NCBI RefSeq assembly: GCF_001468465.1
Contig: NZ_LNSA01000007.1
Location: forward strand, 1 to 64,000
Source of the DNA: Sphingopyxis sp. H115
GTDB taxonomy: Bacteria; Pseudomonadota; Alphaproteobacteria; Sphingomonadales; Sphingomonadaceae
Length of the DNA: 64,000 nucleotides
Direction of reading: 5' to 3'
A program made the translations under genes and the position numbers. Position 1 is the first letter of the stretch. Each line of letters starts with the position of its first letter. Positions 39,926 through 48,372 of this stretch are shown in pieces. A model generated the notes under the pieces. The model searched no databases. It saw only the letters and a list, made by a program, of their open reading frames with translations, and had not been told where the DNA came from.

Positions 39926-41092
39926 CTAATCCGCCCCGGGCGAGGGCAGGCGCGCGAGCATCGCCACCAACTGGGCCTGGCTGGTCGCCCCCGTCTTGCG
40001 GAAGATGCCTTTGAGGAGGAAGCGCACGGCGTTGAGGCTGACGGCGCGAAGCGCGGCATAATCCTGCAGCGTCTGACCGCCCGCGAGCGCGACGGCAAGC
40101 CGCGCCTCGGCAGGGGTGAGGTCGAACCACTGGGCGACGCGGTCGATCTGGACCACCGGGGTCTCGCCCGGCGCGCTTCCCAGTGTGACGATCAGCGACG
40201 CGCCGACGCTGAACCCGCCGATCTGCGGCGCCGTTTGCGGCGACACACGCGCGGCGAGCACCGGGCATTCGCTTCCCGACGGGCCGACCGCCTGGAACGC
40301 CAGTCCTGTGGGATTCGGGGTCCGGGCCAGATCGAGCAGCTTTTTCTGGGCCGCAGGATGGGTGAAGGCGAAGCGGTCCTGCACGAGGCTGACGATGCCC
40401 GCCCTTTCATATCTTGCGGCGCGGCTGTTTGCCGCGAGGATCCGCAACTGGTCGTCGAGGCTGAAGATCGCAAAAGGCGCGAGGTCGGCGGCCGCGCGCG
40501 CCGCGCCGGCGGCGAGTTCCAGGCTGGCGACGCGGTCGCTGATCCGCATGGCGCGCTGGATGTGCGGGGCGAGAATGCGCAGCCCGCGCTTGAGCCGTTC
40601 GACATCGCGATCGCCGGGGCCGGGCAGCAGCAGTCCCAGCCGCTCGCCGCCGCGCCGGTCGAGCAGGACACCGACAAGGCGGTCGATCCCCCATGGCGCG
40701 AGAAAATTCTGGAAGAAGGCGGATTCGGCAAATTCCTCGCGCGTGATGATGTCGAAGCTGTCGACGACGCTGCCATTGCCGTAGCGCATCAGCTTGCGCG
40801 ACCAGGGATGGTTGCCGGCGTAGACGGCGGTGTAGATTTCCTGCACCCCGGCGGCGAGGCCCGTGGCCGCGACGAAACGGGCGCGCGGCGGGCTGCTGCC
40901 CTCCCACAACAGGAAAGCGGCTTCCCAACTGAGCGGACACAGGGCGCCGGTGATCCGGGCCAGCGTATCGTTCCAGCGTTCGGGCTCGAGGACCGAATCA
41001 TAGATGTGCCCGATCAGCGCGTTGAGCGTCTCCCATTCGGCGGGGGCATTGTGGCCCGGACCATGGATCGAAACTTCAATCGACACGCGCAT
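39926..41092 (-). CDS. LuxR/GerE-type helix-turn-helix transcriptional regulator with PAS-like sensor region
   Basis: 388 residues from ATG 41092 (an earlier start at 41140 is possible). The C-terminal 65 residues are a GerE-type HTH (LTPAEARLAVALAGGQTLQDYA then RFLLKGIFRKTGATSQAQLV). The large N-terminal part (about 30-300) is unannotated and includes a segment (DLAPFAIFSLDDQLRILAAN) like a PAS start. No autoinducer-binding residues are clear. A perfect 20-bp palindrome sits 82 bp upstream and may be its own operator. Confidence 0.82.
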   Translation of the reverse strand: MRVSIEVSIHGPGHNAPAEWETLNALIGHIYDSVLEPERWNDTLARITGALCPLSWEAAFLLWEGSSPPRARFVAATGLAAGVQEIYTAVYAGNHPWSRKLMRYGNGSVVDSFDIITREEFAESAFFQNFLAPWGIDRLVGVLLDRRGGERLGLLLPGPGDRDVERLKRGLRILAPHIQRAMRISDRVASLELAAGAARAAADLAPFAIFSLDDQLRILAANSRAARYERAGIVSLVQDRFAFTHPAAQKKLLDLARTPNPTGLAFQAVGPSGSECPVLAARVSPQTAPQIGGFSVGASLIVTLGSAPGETPVVQIDRVAQWFDLTPAEARLAVALAGGQTLQDYAALRAVSLNAVRFLLKGIFRKTGATSQAQLVAMLARLPSPGAD

Positions 41093-41173
41093 CCCCGGCA
41101 AGCGGCACATTCTGAGCGTCTGCGATCCGCGATACACCAATATCGGACAGGAAAAAGCGCAAAAAATCCGCGT

Positions 41174-41193
41174 CGCTACCCGGATGGGTAGCG
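41174..41193 (-). promoter_or_regulatory. Perfect 20-bp palindrome upstream of the LuxR-type gene
   Basis: CGCTACCCGGATGGGTAGCG: 8-bp arms around a 4-base centre, 82-101 bp upstream of the regulator start. GerE-type regulators bind palindromes of about this length, so an autoregulatory operator is likely. It could also fold as an RNA hairpin. Confidence 0.55.
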
Positions 41194-41239
41194 AAACCGC
41201 GTTCGGAATCGGCCATTCATTGGCTGCGACCCAAGGGCG

Positions 41240-41305
41240 GGATGGTTTGCAAAAACCATCCTGTTCTTTTCAGGCCCGCCGGTTTTGCCGGCGGGCTTCT
41301 TTTTC
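41240..41305 (+). ncRNA. Candidate small RNA 3' end: GNRA hairpin followed by terminator
   Basis: On the plus strand a 9-bp stem GGATGGTTT / AAACCATCC (41240-41261) has a GCAA tetraloop. It is followed by GCCCGCCGG / CCGGCGGGC (41274-41296) and TTCTTTTTC, a textbook intrinsic terminator. Both flanking genes run on the minus strand, so no plus-strand gene is served. A small RNA is one explanation; the hairpins may instead only insulate the region. Confidence 0.35.
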
Positions 41306-41311
41306 GATCGA

Positions 41312-41347
41312 CGAAAAAAGGGCTGGCGACATCGCTGCGCCAGCCCC
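41312..41347 (-). terminator. Rho-independent terminator of the ornithine decarboxylase gene
   Basis: In the minus direction GGGCTGGCG pairs with CGCCAGCCC and is followed by TTTTTT (41314-41319). It begins 24 bp after the decarboxylase stop codon. Confidence 0.85.
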
Positions 41348-41370
41348 CTTTGTTTCGCCATCCGATGCGG

Positions 41371-42564
41371 TCAGAACAGCTTGGTCACCGTCGCGCTGCG
41401 GCGTTCCTGTTCGATTTCGCCGGTATAGAGGCTCGCCATCGGCTCATCGCTGACGACATGGGTCTCGTCGGCGCCGAAGCCGTTGAACTTGGTCCGCATT
41501 GCGCAGCCATAGGCGCCGAGCATGCCGATCTCGATGAAGTCGCCGGCCTTGATGTCGGCGGGCAGGAAGAAGGGGCCTGCCATATGGTCGAGATCGTCGC
41601 ACGTCGGACCGTAGAAGCTGAACGGCACCATCTCGGCGTCGCTTTCTACGTCCCGCTGCAGCGTCACCGGGAAGCGCCAGCCGACATGCGCGGCATCGAA
41701 CAGCGCGCCGTAGGCGCCGTCGTTGATGTACAGTTCCTCGCCGCGGCGCTTTTCGACGCGCACGATGAGCGAGCTATATTCGGCCGACAGCGCGCGGCCC
41801 GGCTCGCACCAAAGCTCGGCCGAATAGCTGATCGGCAGGCTTTCGAAGTTGCGGTGGATCGTCTCGAAATAGGCGTCGAGCGGCGGGGGTTCCATGCCCG
41901 GATAGGTCGAGGGAAAGCCGCCACCGACATCGATGATGTCGACGGTGACCGACGCCGCGACGATCGCCGAGCGGACGCGCTCCATCGCCTGTGCATAGGC
42001 GTGCGGCGTCATCGCCTGGCTGCCGACGTGGAAGCAGATACCGAGTGCATCGGCCGCCTGGCGGGTTGCCATCAGCAGTTCGACGACCTCGTCGGTTTCG
42101 GCACCGAATTTGGCGGCGAGGCTGAGCTTCGAATGATCCGACGAGACGCGCAGGCGCACGAGCAGGTTCAGATCCTGCGCGCCTTCGGTCGCGCGGACGA
42201 TCTTTTCGAGTTCGTCCATCGTGTCGAGCGAGAAAGTGCGCACGCCATGCTTCCAATAGGCTTCGGAAATCGCTTCCTCGGCCTTTACCGGATGCATGAA
42301 GCAGAGGGTCGCCGCGGGAAGCGTGCGCGCGACGAGGCGCACCTCGGCGATCGAGGCGACGTCATAATGGGTGACACCCGAATCCCACAGCACGCGCAAG
42401 AGGTCGGGCGACGGATTCGCCTTGACCGCGTACATGGTCGTGCCGGGAAATCGCTCGATGAAGAAACGCGCTGCGCGCCGCGCCGCATGCGGGCGGACAA
42501 GCGTAACAGGTTCGACCGGCGAAAGTGCCTGAATCAGCCCGTGGGCGCTATGATGCTGGTGCAA
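41371..42564 (-). CDS. Ornithine decarboxylase, type III PLP (alanine-racemase fold)
   Basis: 397 residues with a TTG start. PLP-binding Lys48 is in YAVKANP; HVGSQ, DIIDVGGGFPSTYPG, CEPGRALSA and the C-terminal catalytic Cys motif GPTCDDLD fit eukaryotic-like ornithine/lysine decarboxylases. It supplies putrescine for the spermidine genes at 45693-49678. The weak TTG start and a long structured leader point to control of translation. It ends in a clear terminator. Confidence 0.93.
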   Translation of the reverse strand: MHQHHSAHGLIQALSPVEPVTLVRPHAARRAARFFIERFPGTTMYAVKANPSPDLLRVLWDSGVTHYDVASIAEVRLVARTLPAATLCFMHPVKAEEAISEAYWKHGVRTFSLDTMDELEKIVRATEGAQDLNLLVRLRVSSDHSKLSLAAKFGAETDEVVELLMATRQAADALGICFHVGSQAMTPHAYAQAMERVRSAIVAASVTVDIIDVGGGFPSTYPGMEPPPLDAYFETIHRNFESLPISYSAELWCEPGRALSAEYSSLIVRVEKRRGEELYINDGAYGALFDAAHVGWRFPVTLQRDVESDAEMVPFSFYGPTCDDLDHMAGPFFLPADIKAGDFIEIGMLGAYGCAMRTKFNGFGADETHVVSDEPMASLYTGEIEQERRSATVTKLF

Positions 42565-42671
42565 CTCAAGGGACCCCCAAAAATAACGTTAAACATCCAA
42601 GGCTGCCTTGCGGTTATTGGAAGTCCCCCTGGGGCAGCGGGGGTGCGATATATGCAGGGGGGTCCCCCCTG
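42565..42671 (-). promoter_or_regulatory. Structured leader of the ornithine decarboxylase gene, possible RNA switch
   Basis: Just before the TTG start the minus strand reads GGGGGTCCC (42570-42578). An upstream palindrome CAGGGGGGACCCCCCTG (about 42655-42671) contains GGGACCCCC, its exact complement. The upstream segment can thus pair with itself or with the start region. The alphaproteobacterial speF leader motif is known at such genes; I could not confirm a match to it. Confidence 0.45.
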
Positions 42672-42694
42672 TAAAGACCCTTTCGCGCAATTTT

Positions 42695-42782
42695 GTAACG
42701 CAGCGGTAACACTCGCGCCGAAGCGGGGCTCACGCGCGGTAACCGGGGACAGGGGAGCGGTTTCGGGCTAATGTCGGTAACC
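42695..42782 (+). promoter_or_regulatory. Four GTAAC repeats in the divergent promoter region
   Basis: GTAAC or GGTAAC(C) occurs at 42695, 42706, 42739 and 42777. The first two are 11 bp apart and the third 33 bp on, so they lie on one face of the helix; the fourth is 38 bp further. The repeats are upstream of the flavoprotein gene at 42808 and of the decarboxylase on the other strand. The binding protein is unknown. Confidence 0.35.
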
Positions 42783-42807
42783 TCTCCCATCGAAAGGACT
42801 GCGCTGT

Positions 42808-44466
42808 ATGACCCCGCCCGCTGACGTGAATCATACGTTTACCGATGCCGAGCTGGAAGAATTGATGGCGTTCGGCACCGTCGAATCACACCGCGCAGGC
42901 GACCTGATCCTCGCCGAGGGGACGATGGCGCCCGACTGCATCATCACCCTGTCGGGGCACACCGACATCTTCGTCCAGACCGACGAGGGAAGTCGCCGCG
43001 TCGGGTGGATGGAGCGCGGGCAGTTCGCGGGCGACCTGTCGATTCTGACCGGCCAGCGGCACCTGTCGCGCGTCGAGATGGGTGCAGACGGAGATATATT
43101 GCGCATCCCGCACGAAAATTTCCAGCGGTTGATCGCGGGCAACAGCCATTTCTCCGACATCTTTGTGCGGGTGTTCGCGGCGCGACGCGAGTTTGGCAAT
43201 ATCCGGGGCTTCTCTGCAATCATCATCCTCGGCGCGGGGCTCGACCGGAGCGTGTATGCGCTTCGCGACTTGCTGATGAAGCATGGTGTCGGGCACCGCT
43301 GGTTCGATCCCGCCGACGGCCCGGTGGCGGGGCATCTGATGGCCGAGCGCGGGCTGACCGAAGACCAATTGCCTGTGGTAATCCTGGGCGCGACCGAAAT
43401 TTTGGTTCAGCCGACCCCCGAAGAGCTTGCGCAGGCGATGGGGCTCGACCTGCTCCCCGACGGAGCGACCGCCGATGTGCTGGTGGTCGGCAGCGGCCCT
43501 GGCGGCCTCGCGGCTGCGGTGTATGCGGCGTCGGAGGGGCTGACGGTGATCGCGCTCGATTCGCTGGCCCCCGGCGGACAGGCGGGGACGTCGTCCAAGA
43601 TCGAAAATTATCTCGGGTTTCCGACCGGGATTTCGGGAAACGAGCTGGCACGCCGCGCGACCGTGCAAGCGCAGAAATTTGGCGCGCGGATTGTCGCGCC
43701 GGTCCGCGCGGCATCGATCGCCCGCGACGAGGACGCCTATTGCCTCCACCTCGCCGACGGCCGAAAACTGCGCAGTCGCGCCGTTGTGGTCGCCAGCGGC
43801 GCCCAATATCAGCGCCTCCCGATCGAGGGGATCGAGGCCTATGAAGGCCGCGGCATTTATTATGGCGCGACGCCGATGGAGGCGCAGCTGTGCGGCAACG
43901 CCGAGGTCACGATCGTCGGGGCCGGTAATTCGGCGGGGCAGGGGGCGATCTATCTCGCCGGGGTTGCGAAGAAGGTCTATGTTATTTTCCGTCGGTCGAG
44001 CCTGCGCGAAACGATGTCGGAATATCTGGTCAAGCGGCTGGAGGAGCATCCGAATATCGAGATCATTCCGTCGACCGACGTCGTCGCCTTGCACGGCGAG
44101 GAGCATCTGGCGGGTCTGACCTATCGTTGCCGCGATACCGGCGACGAGGGGCATTGCGATTGCGGCTTCCTGTTCCTTTTCCTCGGCGCGAACCCGAACA
44201 CGACGTGGCTACCCAAGGAAATGGTGTGCGACGAGCGCGGTTTCGTGAAAACGGGCACCGACATCGCCCCGCTCGAGCTGGTCAAGGCGGGGTGGTCGCT
44301 CGACCGCATGCCGACGCGTTACGAAACGAGCTGGCCGCGCATCTATGCCGTGGGCGACGTGCGCAAGGGATCGGTGAAGCGTGTGGCATCGTCGGTAGGG
44401 GAAGGGTCGGTGGTCGTCAGCGATATCCATCAGGCGCTGGCGGAGATGGTGCCGCCTGCCGGTTGA
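42808..44466 (+). CDS. cNMP-binding / thioredoxin-fold / thioredoxin reductase-like flavoprotein
   Basis: 552 residues in three parts. About 10-130 is a cyclic-nucleotide-binding domain with GQFAGDLSILTGQRHLSRVE. About 138-210 is a thioredoxin/glutaredoxin-fold domain without its CxxC. About 218-545 is a thioredoxin-reductase-like domain with FAD motif VLVVGSGPGGLAAAVYA, PGGQAGTSSKIENYLGFP and NAD motif VTIVGAGNSAGQ. The disulfide CxxC of true thioredoxin reductase is absent. It may be a ligand-regulated NAD(P)H oxidoreductase. It is divergent from the ornithine decarboxylase. Confidence 0.88.
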   Translation: MTPPADVNHTFTDAELEELMAFGTVESHRAGDLILAEGTMAPDCIITLSGHTDIFVQTDEGSRRVGWMERGQFAGDLSILTGQRHLSRVEMGADGDILRIPHENFQRLIAGNSHFSDIFVRVFAARREFGNIRGFSAIIILGAGLDRSVYALRDLLMKHGVGHRWFDPADGPVAGHLMAERGLTEDQLPVVILGATEILVQPTPEELAQAMGLDLLPDGATADVLVVGSGPGGLAAAVYAASEGLTVIALDSLAPGGQAGTSSKIENYLGFPTGISGNELARRATVQAQKFGARIVAPVRAASIARDEDAYCLHLADGRKLRSRAVVVASGAQYQRLPIEGIEAYEGRGIYYGATPMEAQLCGNAEVTIVGAGNSAGQGAIYLAGVAKKVYVIFRRSSLRETMSEYLVKRLEEHPNIEIIPSTDVVALHGEEHLAGLTYRCRDTGDEGHCDCGFLFLFLGANPNTTWLPKEMVCDERGFVKTGTDIAPLELVKAGWSLDRMPTRYETSWPRIYAVGDVRKGSVKRVASSVGEGSVVVSDIHQALAEMVPPAG

Positions 44467-44522
44467 CCTTGCGCCACCAGGGGCGATAAGTTCCTGTCGC
44501 TGAAACGAAAAAAGGAAAATGG

Positions 44523-45263
44523 ATGGTGCTCACAGCCTTTGCGATCATGTTGGCAGCACAGGGGGTGAGCGAGCCGCTGCCCGCGAAAACCGATATCCCG
44601 AACGATTTCTCGACCGTCATCTGCCCCAGCGAGGCCGCCGCGCGCGAGATGCTGGGCAGCTATTATGGCGTTCAGCCCGCGCCGCGGAACCATACGATCG
44701 ATACGGCCCTGTTCTTCAAGGGGCTTGCCGCGACGGGCTGTTCGCAGAACAGTGCCGAGGCCAAATCGACCATCGCGATCCAGCAGGTTATCGCGCGGCG
44801 GACCTTGCCGCTCGCGGGAGGCAGCGAGACGCACCTGGTCTATCGCGGCACCAATGCGAGCGGCTCGCGCGTTATCGGGATCGTCGACGAAACCGGCAAC
44901 GACAAGCATCCGCGAACCGATTATGAGCGCTGGTTGTCTGAGTTCATTCCCGGCGGGGTGCTCGATCATGACCCGGCCGGAAATCGGACGGTCTATCTTT
45001 GCCCGACGATCGACGGCGCGCGTTCAGCGGTAAAGGCGATTCCCGGCAAGGGCAATGATACCGTCCGCAATGCCGCCTTTGCCAAGGCACGGACCGCCAA
45101 CGCTTGTCGTCAGGCGGCCGCCGGACGCTACAAGATCACGGCGCGCCATGAAGAGCGCGCAATACCGTGCGGATTCGAGTGCGAAGATGTCTGGAACGCG
45201 CTGGCCGCGACCGACACACGCGGCCGTACCGTCGCGCTGATTTTCAACGGGTCGCATTTCTGA
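44523..45263 (+). CDS. Secreted hypothetical protein
   Basis: 246 residues with a hydrophobic N-terminus (MVLTAFAIMLAAQG) compatible with a signal peptide. A ribosome site AAAGGAAAAT precedes it. Six cysteines occur (ICPSEA, TGCSQN, LCPTID, NACRQA, PCGFECED), suggesting disulfides. I recognise no domain. Its stop lies 7 bp from the stop of the convergent gene at 45271-45684. Confidence 0.7.
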   Translation: MVLTAFAIMLAAQGVSEPLPAKTDIPNDFSTVICPSEAAAREMLGSYYGVQPAPRNHTIDTALFFKGLAATGCSQNSAEAKSTIAIQQVIARRTLPLAGGSETHLVYRGTNASGSRVIGIVDETGNDKHPRTDYERWLSEFIPGGVLDHDPAGNRTVYLCPTIDGARSAVKAIPGKGNDTVRNAAFAKARTANACRQAAAGRYKITARHEERAIPCGFECEDVWNALAATDTRGRTVALIFNGSHF

Positions 45264-45270
45264 CCCGGCG

Positions 45271-45684
45271 TCAGCCTGGCGATGCCGAGACCGTTACGCC
45301 GACCTCTGCGGATTCTTCGAGTTGTTCATTCTCGAATGACGCCAAGTTGCGGTACATGATGAAGGTGCCCGAATAGTCGTCGATTGCCCAGCGGCCGTCG
45401 ACTTGCTGCCCGTCGCTGCTCAGCACGCCATCGTAGGTCACCGAGTGGCCATAGGCCCCGTCGCCGTCATAATATTTGTGAAAGCGTACCGCAGAGCCGT
45501 TTCGCGTGCCGCGAATGTCGGCGCGTTCGTCACCCTCGATCAATTCGGACGCTTCGGTCGTCGTGCCCGACAACGAACCTGCGTTGTCATTGATCGTCGC
45601 GACAAATCCCGTCGGAGAAACCCAGGGTTCGGGATAGCGATATTGTCCCGTCCAAAGCCCCGTCATGTCCAGCGGATCCGGCAT
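45271..45684 (-). CDS. Small conserved-looking hypothetical protein behind nspC
   Basis: 137 residues from ATG 45684, 8 bp after the nspC stop, so almost surely cotranslated with it. The sequence MTGLWTGQYRYPEPW followed by alternating short strands suggests a small beta-barrel or calycin-like domain with no signal peptide. No cysteines are present. The function is unknown; its place suggests a link to polyamine metabolism. Confidence 0.65.
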   Translation of the reverse strand: MPDPLDMTGLWTGQYRYPEPWVSPTGFVATINDNAGSLSGTTTEASELIEGDERADIRGTRNGSAVRFHKYYDGDGAYGHSVTYDGVLSSDGQQVDGRWAIDDYSGTFIMYRNLASFENEQLEESAEVGVTVSASPG

Positions 45685-45692
45685 AGCCTGTA

Positions 45693-46880
45693 TCACCCCA
45701 GCCGCGTCTTGAAATCCTCGTAACCGAATTCGCGGATCAGGCTGAGTTCGTCGGTCTCGCTGTCCCACAGCCAGATCGACGGCAGCGGCACCCCGTTGAA
45801 GGTGTTGGTCTTGACCATCGAATAATGCGCCTGGTCGAGGAAGGCAAAGCGCTGGCCGATGCGCGCGCCGCCGGGCAAGCGATAGTCGCCGATGACGTCG
45901 CCGGCGAGGCACGACGGGCCGCCGAGGCGCGTCGGCATACCCTCGCTGCCTTCGTCCAGCATCGCAGGGCGATAGGGCGCCTCGATCACGTCGGGCATGT
46001 GGCAGGTCGCCGAAATATCGGTGATGCCGATCGCCATGCCGTTGTCGAACAGGTCGAGAATTTCGCCGACGAGGATGCCGGCGTCGAGCGCGATCGCCTC
46101 GCCGGGTTCGATCATCACTTCGCAGTCGGTCGCTGCGCGCACCTGCTTCAGGAAGGCGATCAGGTCGTCCGTCTGGTAATCGGAGCGGGTCACATGATGG
46201 CCGCCGCCGAAATTGAGCCATTTGAGTTGACCGAAGAAGGGACGCAGCATCGGTTGCACGGCAGTCCAGGTGCGCTCGAGCGGCGGGAAATCCTGTTCGC
46301 AAAGGCTATGCATATGGATGCCGTCGACGCCCTCCATATGCTCGGGTAGCAGTTGGCTGACCGGGAAGCCGAGGCGGCTGCACGGCGCGGCGGGATCGTA
46401 CTTCGCGACCTCGCCCTCGCTGTGCATCGGGTTGATCCGCAGGCCGATGTCGAAGATTTCGCCCTTTGTGCGAAGCTCGGCCAGCAGCGGGCGAAAGCGC
46501 GCGATCTGACCGGGCGAGTTGAAGATCAGATGGTCGGAAAGCGCCGCGATTTCGGGCAGGTCGGCTTCCTTGTAACCGGCGCAATAGGTCGCGACCTCCT
46601 TGTTGCCGTTCGGGCCGCCATATTCGCTGCGTCCGAGCTTGGCTTCGTAGAGGCCCGATGCGCACACGCCGTCGAGATAATCCGCAACCGTCGAGCCGAG
46701 CGACCACATCGAAAAGGCCTTGAGCGCGGCGAGAACGCGCGCGCCCGAGGCGTCGCCGATATGACGGAGTAGCGCGAGGTTGGCGCGCACCTTCGCGGCG
46801 TCAACAACGAAGGCGGGAGAGGGGACGCGGGTCAGGTCGAAGCGGGCAAAGGCTCCGGGGTCGCCGGCACGGGTTTCCAT
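45693..46880 (-). CDS. nspC: Carboxynorspermidine decarboxylase
   Basis: 395 residues of the alanine-racemase-fold PLP family. The PLP Lys54 is in LAALKAFSMWS; IHMHSLCEQDF, LNFGGGHHVTRSDYQ, IEPGEAIALD and the Cys motif GGPSCLAGD are as in NspC. It decarboxylates carboxynorspermidine or carboxyspermidine to norspermidine or spermidine. Its dehydrogenase partner is encoded at 48470-49678 and ornithine decarboxylase at 41371-42564. It starts 24 bp after the small DMT protein gene. Confidence 0.95.
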   Translation of the reverse strand: METRAGDPGAFARFDLTRVPSPAFVVDAAKVRANLALLRHIGDASGARVLAALKAFSMWSLGSTVADYLDGVCASGLYEAKLGRSEYGGPNGNKEVATYCAGYKEADLPEIAALSDHLIFNSPGQIARFRPLLAELRTKGEIFDIGLRINPMHSEGEVAKYDPAAPCSRLGFPVSQLLPEHMEGVDGIHMHSLCEQDFPPLERTWTAVQPMLRPFFGQLKWLNFGGGHHVTRSDYQTDDLIAFLKQVRAATDCEVMIEPGEAIALDAGILVGEILDLFDNGMAIGITDISATCHMPDVIEAPYRPAMLDEGSEGMPTRLGGPSCLAGDVIGDYRLPGGARIGQRFAFLDQAHYSMVKTNTFNGVPLPSIWLWDSETDELSLIREFGYEDFKTRLG

Positions 46881-46904
46881 GTCGCTTGGGATTCCTGAAT
46901 AAAG

Positions 46905-47255
46905 TCAGACCGCAATCGGTCCCTTAAAGATGAAGAACGCCCCCGCCGCGATGAAGGCAAAGCCGACGAGGTGGTTCACTGTCAGCTTCTCACCGAGCCA
47001 GAAGACCGCGAACCCCGCGAATATGATCAGGGTTATGACTTCTTGCAAGGTCTTGAGTTCGGCGGCGCTGTAAACGCCATAGCCGATGCGGTTCGCGGGG
47101 ATGACAAGGCAATATTCGAAAAAGGCGATGCCCCACGCGATCAGCACGGCGAGCCACACGGGCCGCGACACCGCGCCAAGCTGTCCATACCAGGCGAAGG
47201 TCATGAAAATGTTCGAGACGAACAGGAGGCCGATCGGCGCGAGATAGGCGGTCAT
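46905..47255 (-). CDS. Small DMT-superfamily membrane protein (DUF486)
   Basis: 116 residues with four membrane segments (about 5-23, 32-52, 70-90, 94-112), the compact size of the DUF486/SMR-like group. The sequence ANRIGYGVYSAAELKTLQEVITL is typical. No biochemical role is established for the family. It lies between the hydrolase and nspC, overlapping the former by four bases. The spermidine exporter MdtJI belongs to the related SMR family, so a polyamine efflux role is a reasonable guess only. Confidence 0.8.
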   Translation of the reverse strand: MTAYLAPIGLLFVSNIFMTFAWYGQLGAVSRPVWLAVLIAWGIAFFEYCLVIPANRIGYGVYSAAELKTLQEVITLIIFAGFAVFWLGEKLTVNHLVGFAFIAAGAFFIFKGPIAV

Positions 47256-48340
47256 TCGGGGTCTTTCGTCAGCGGCAGAACGTCGCGGAGCAGTGCGGCA
47301 AAGAAATGACCCGGCTCCTCGACCATTGGCATATGCGCCGAATGTTCGAGCCAGATAAGTTTCTTCGAAGGGGCCTGGACCTGTGCGAACCAGTTAGCCG
47401 CCACCGGCGAAGGCACAGTATAATCGTGCCGCCCTAGCAGGAAAATGATCGGCACGTCCATCTTGCGCACGGGCTTGAAACTGACATCGGCGAGACGCGG
47501 CCAGAGCGTGGTGACCGAAAACTCGCTGCCCTTGCCCCACGCCTGCACATCAGCGGGTCCATATTCGGGCGACAGCCGTGGCGTCTGGAAATAATATTTG
47601 AGGTCGGGCTTGTTGTAGATGAGCGAGCCGTAAGGGATCGCATATTTGCGCCAGCCGTCGGCCTTTGCGATCGTGAACTCGCCCTCTGGATAGGGCGCGA
47701 GCGCGTCGATCGCGGCGACGGCGTCCGCGTCGCCCGCCGCCACCGCTTTCGCCCGCGTCCACGCCATGCCGGCCCGTTCTCCCTCGCGGAAATCGATCCC
47801 CTGGCCGACGCCGACATAGGCGTAGAGAAGGTCGGGTCGCTTGACCGCGACCGACAGGCCAACGATCGAACCCCAGCTGTGCCCCATCAGCACGACCTTG
47901 CGCTTGGCGTAGCGCTTCTTGAGCAATTCGATGAGTTCGATCGCATCGTCGCGGTAGCGTTCGGGCGTCATCGTTGGGGCGAGCGCCGCGGGATCGTTGA
48001 GCGGATAGGAGCGGCCTGCGCCGCGCTGGTCGTATTGGACGACGGTGAAGACATCCTCCCACGGGCGTTGGAATGCCCAGGCGAAGGGCATCTCGACCGC
48101 TCCGGGTCCGCCGTGGACGAAGATAAGGATCGGATTATCCCGGTCGGAGCCGCGGACATTGACGACCTGCCGCGCGCCGCCGAGCGTGACCTCGAACGTT
48201 TCCTGCACGCCGTTGGGCGTGACGATCTTGCCGATGTCGGCGACAATCGCGCGGGCAGGGGCGTAGGGGGCGTCGGTTTGAGCGGTGGCGGGGGTGGCGA
48301 GGGCCGTGAGTAGCGCGGCGGTCAGGAGGACGATTCTCAT
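47252..48340 (-). CDS. Exported alpha/beta hydrolase, proline-iminopeptidase-like
   Basis: 362 residues with a cleavable signal peptide (first about 20 residues, ATPATAQ). The oxyanion motif is IFVHGGPGAVEMP, the nucleophile Ser is in GHSWGSIVG and the catalytic His in EHSAHMPMVE. These are S33-type hydrolases, often aminopeptidases acting on N-terminal proline. The periplasmic location is unusual for a proline iminopeptidase. It overlaps the DMT gene (ATGA) and is separated from the dehydrogenase gene by a palindromic repeat. Confidence 0.85.
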   Translation of the reverse strand: MRIVLLTAALLTALATPATAQTDAPYAPARAIVADIGKIVTPNGVQETFEVTLGGARQVVNVRGSDRDNPILIFVHGGPGAVEMPFAWAFQRPWEDVFTVVQYDQRGAGRSYPLNDPAALAPTMTPERYRDDAIELIELLKKRYAKRKVVLMGHSWGSIVGLSVAVKRPDLLYAYVGVGQGIDFREGERAGMAWTRAKAVAAGDADAVAAIDALAPYPEGEFTIAKADGWRKYAIPYGSLIYNKPDLKYYFQTPRLSPEYGPADVQAWGKGSEFSVTTLWPRLADVSFKPVRKMDVPIIFLLGRHDYTVPSPVAANWFAQVQAPSKKLIWLEHSAHMPMVEEPGHFFAALLRDVLPLTKDPE

Positions 48341-48372
48341 GCCCGATCCTTAACGCGCCCACCCTGCGTTGT

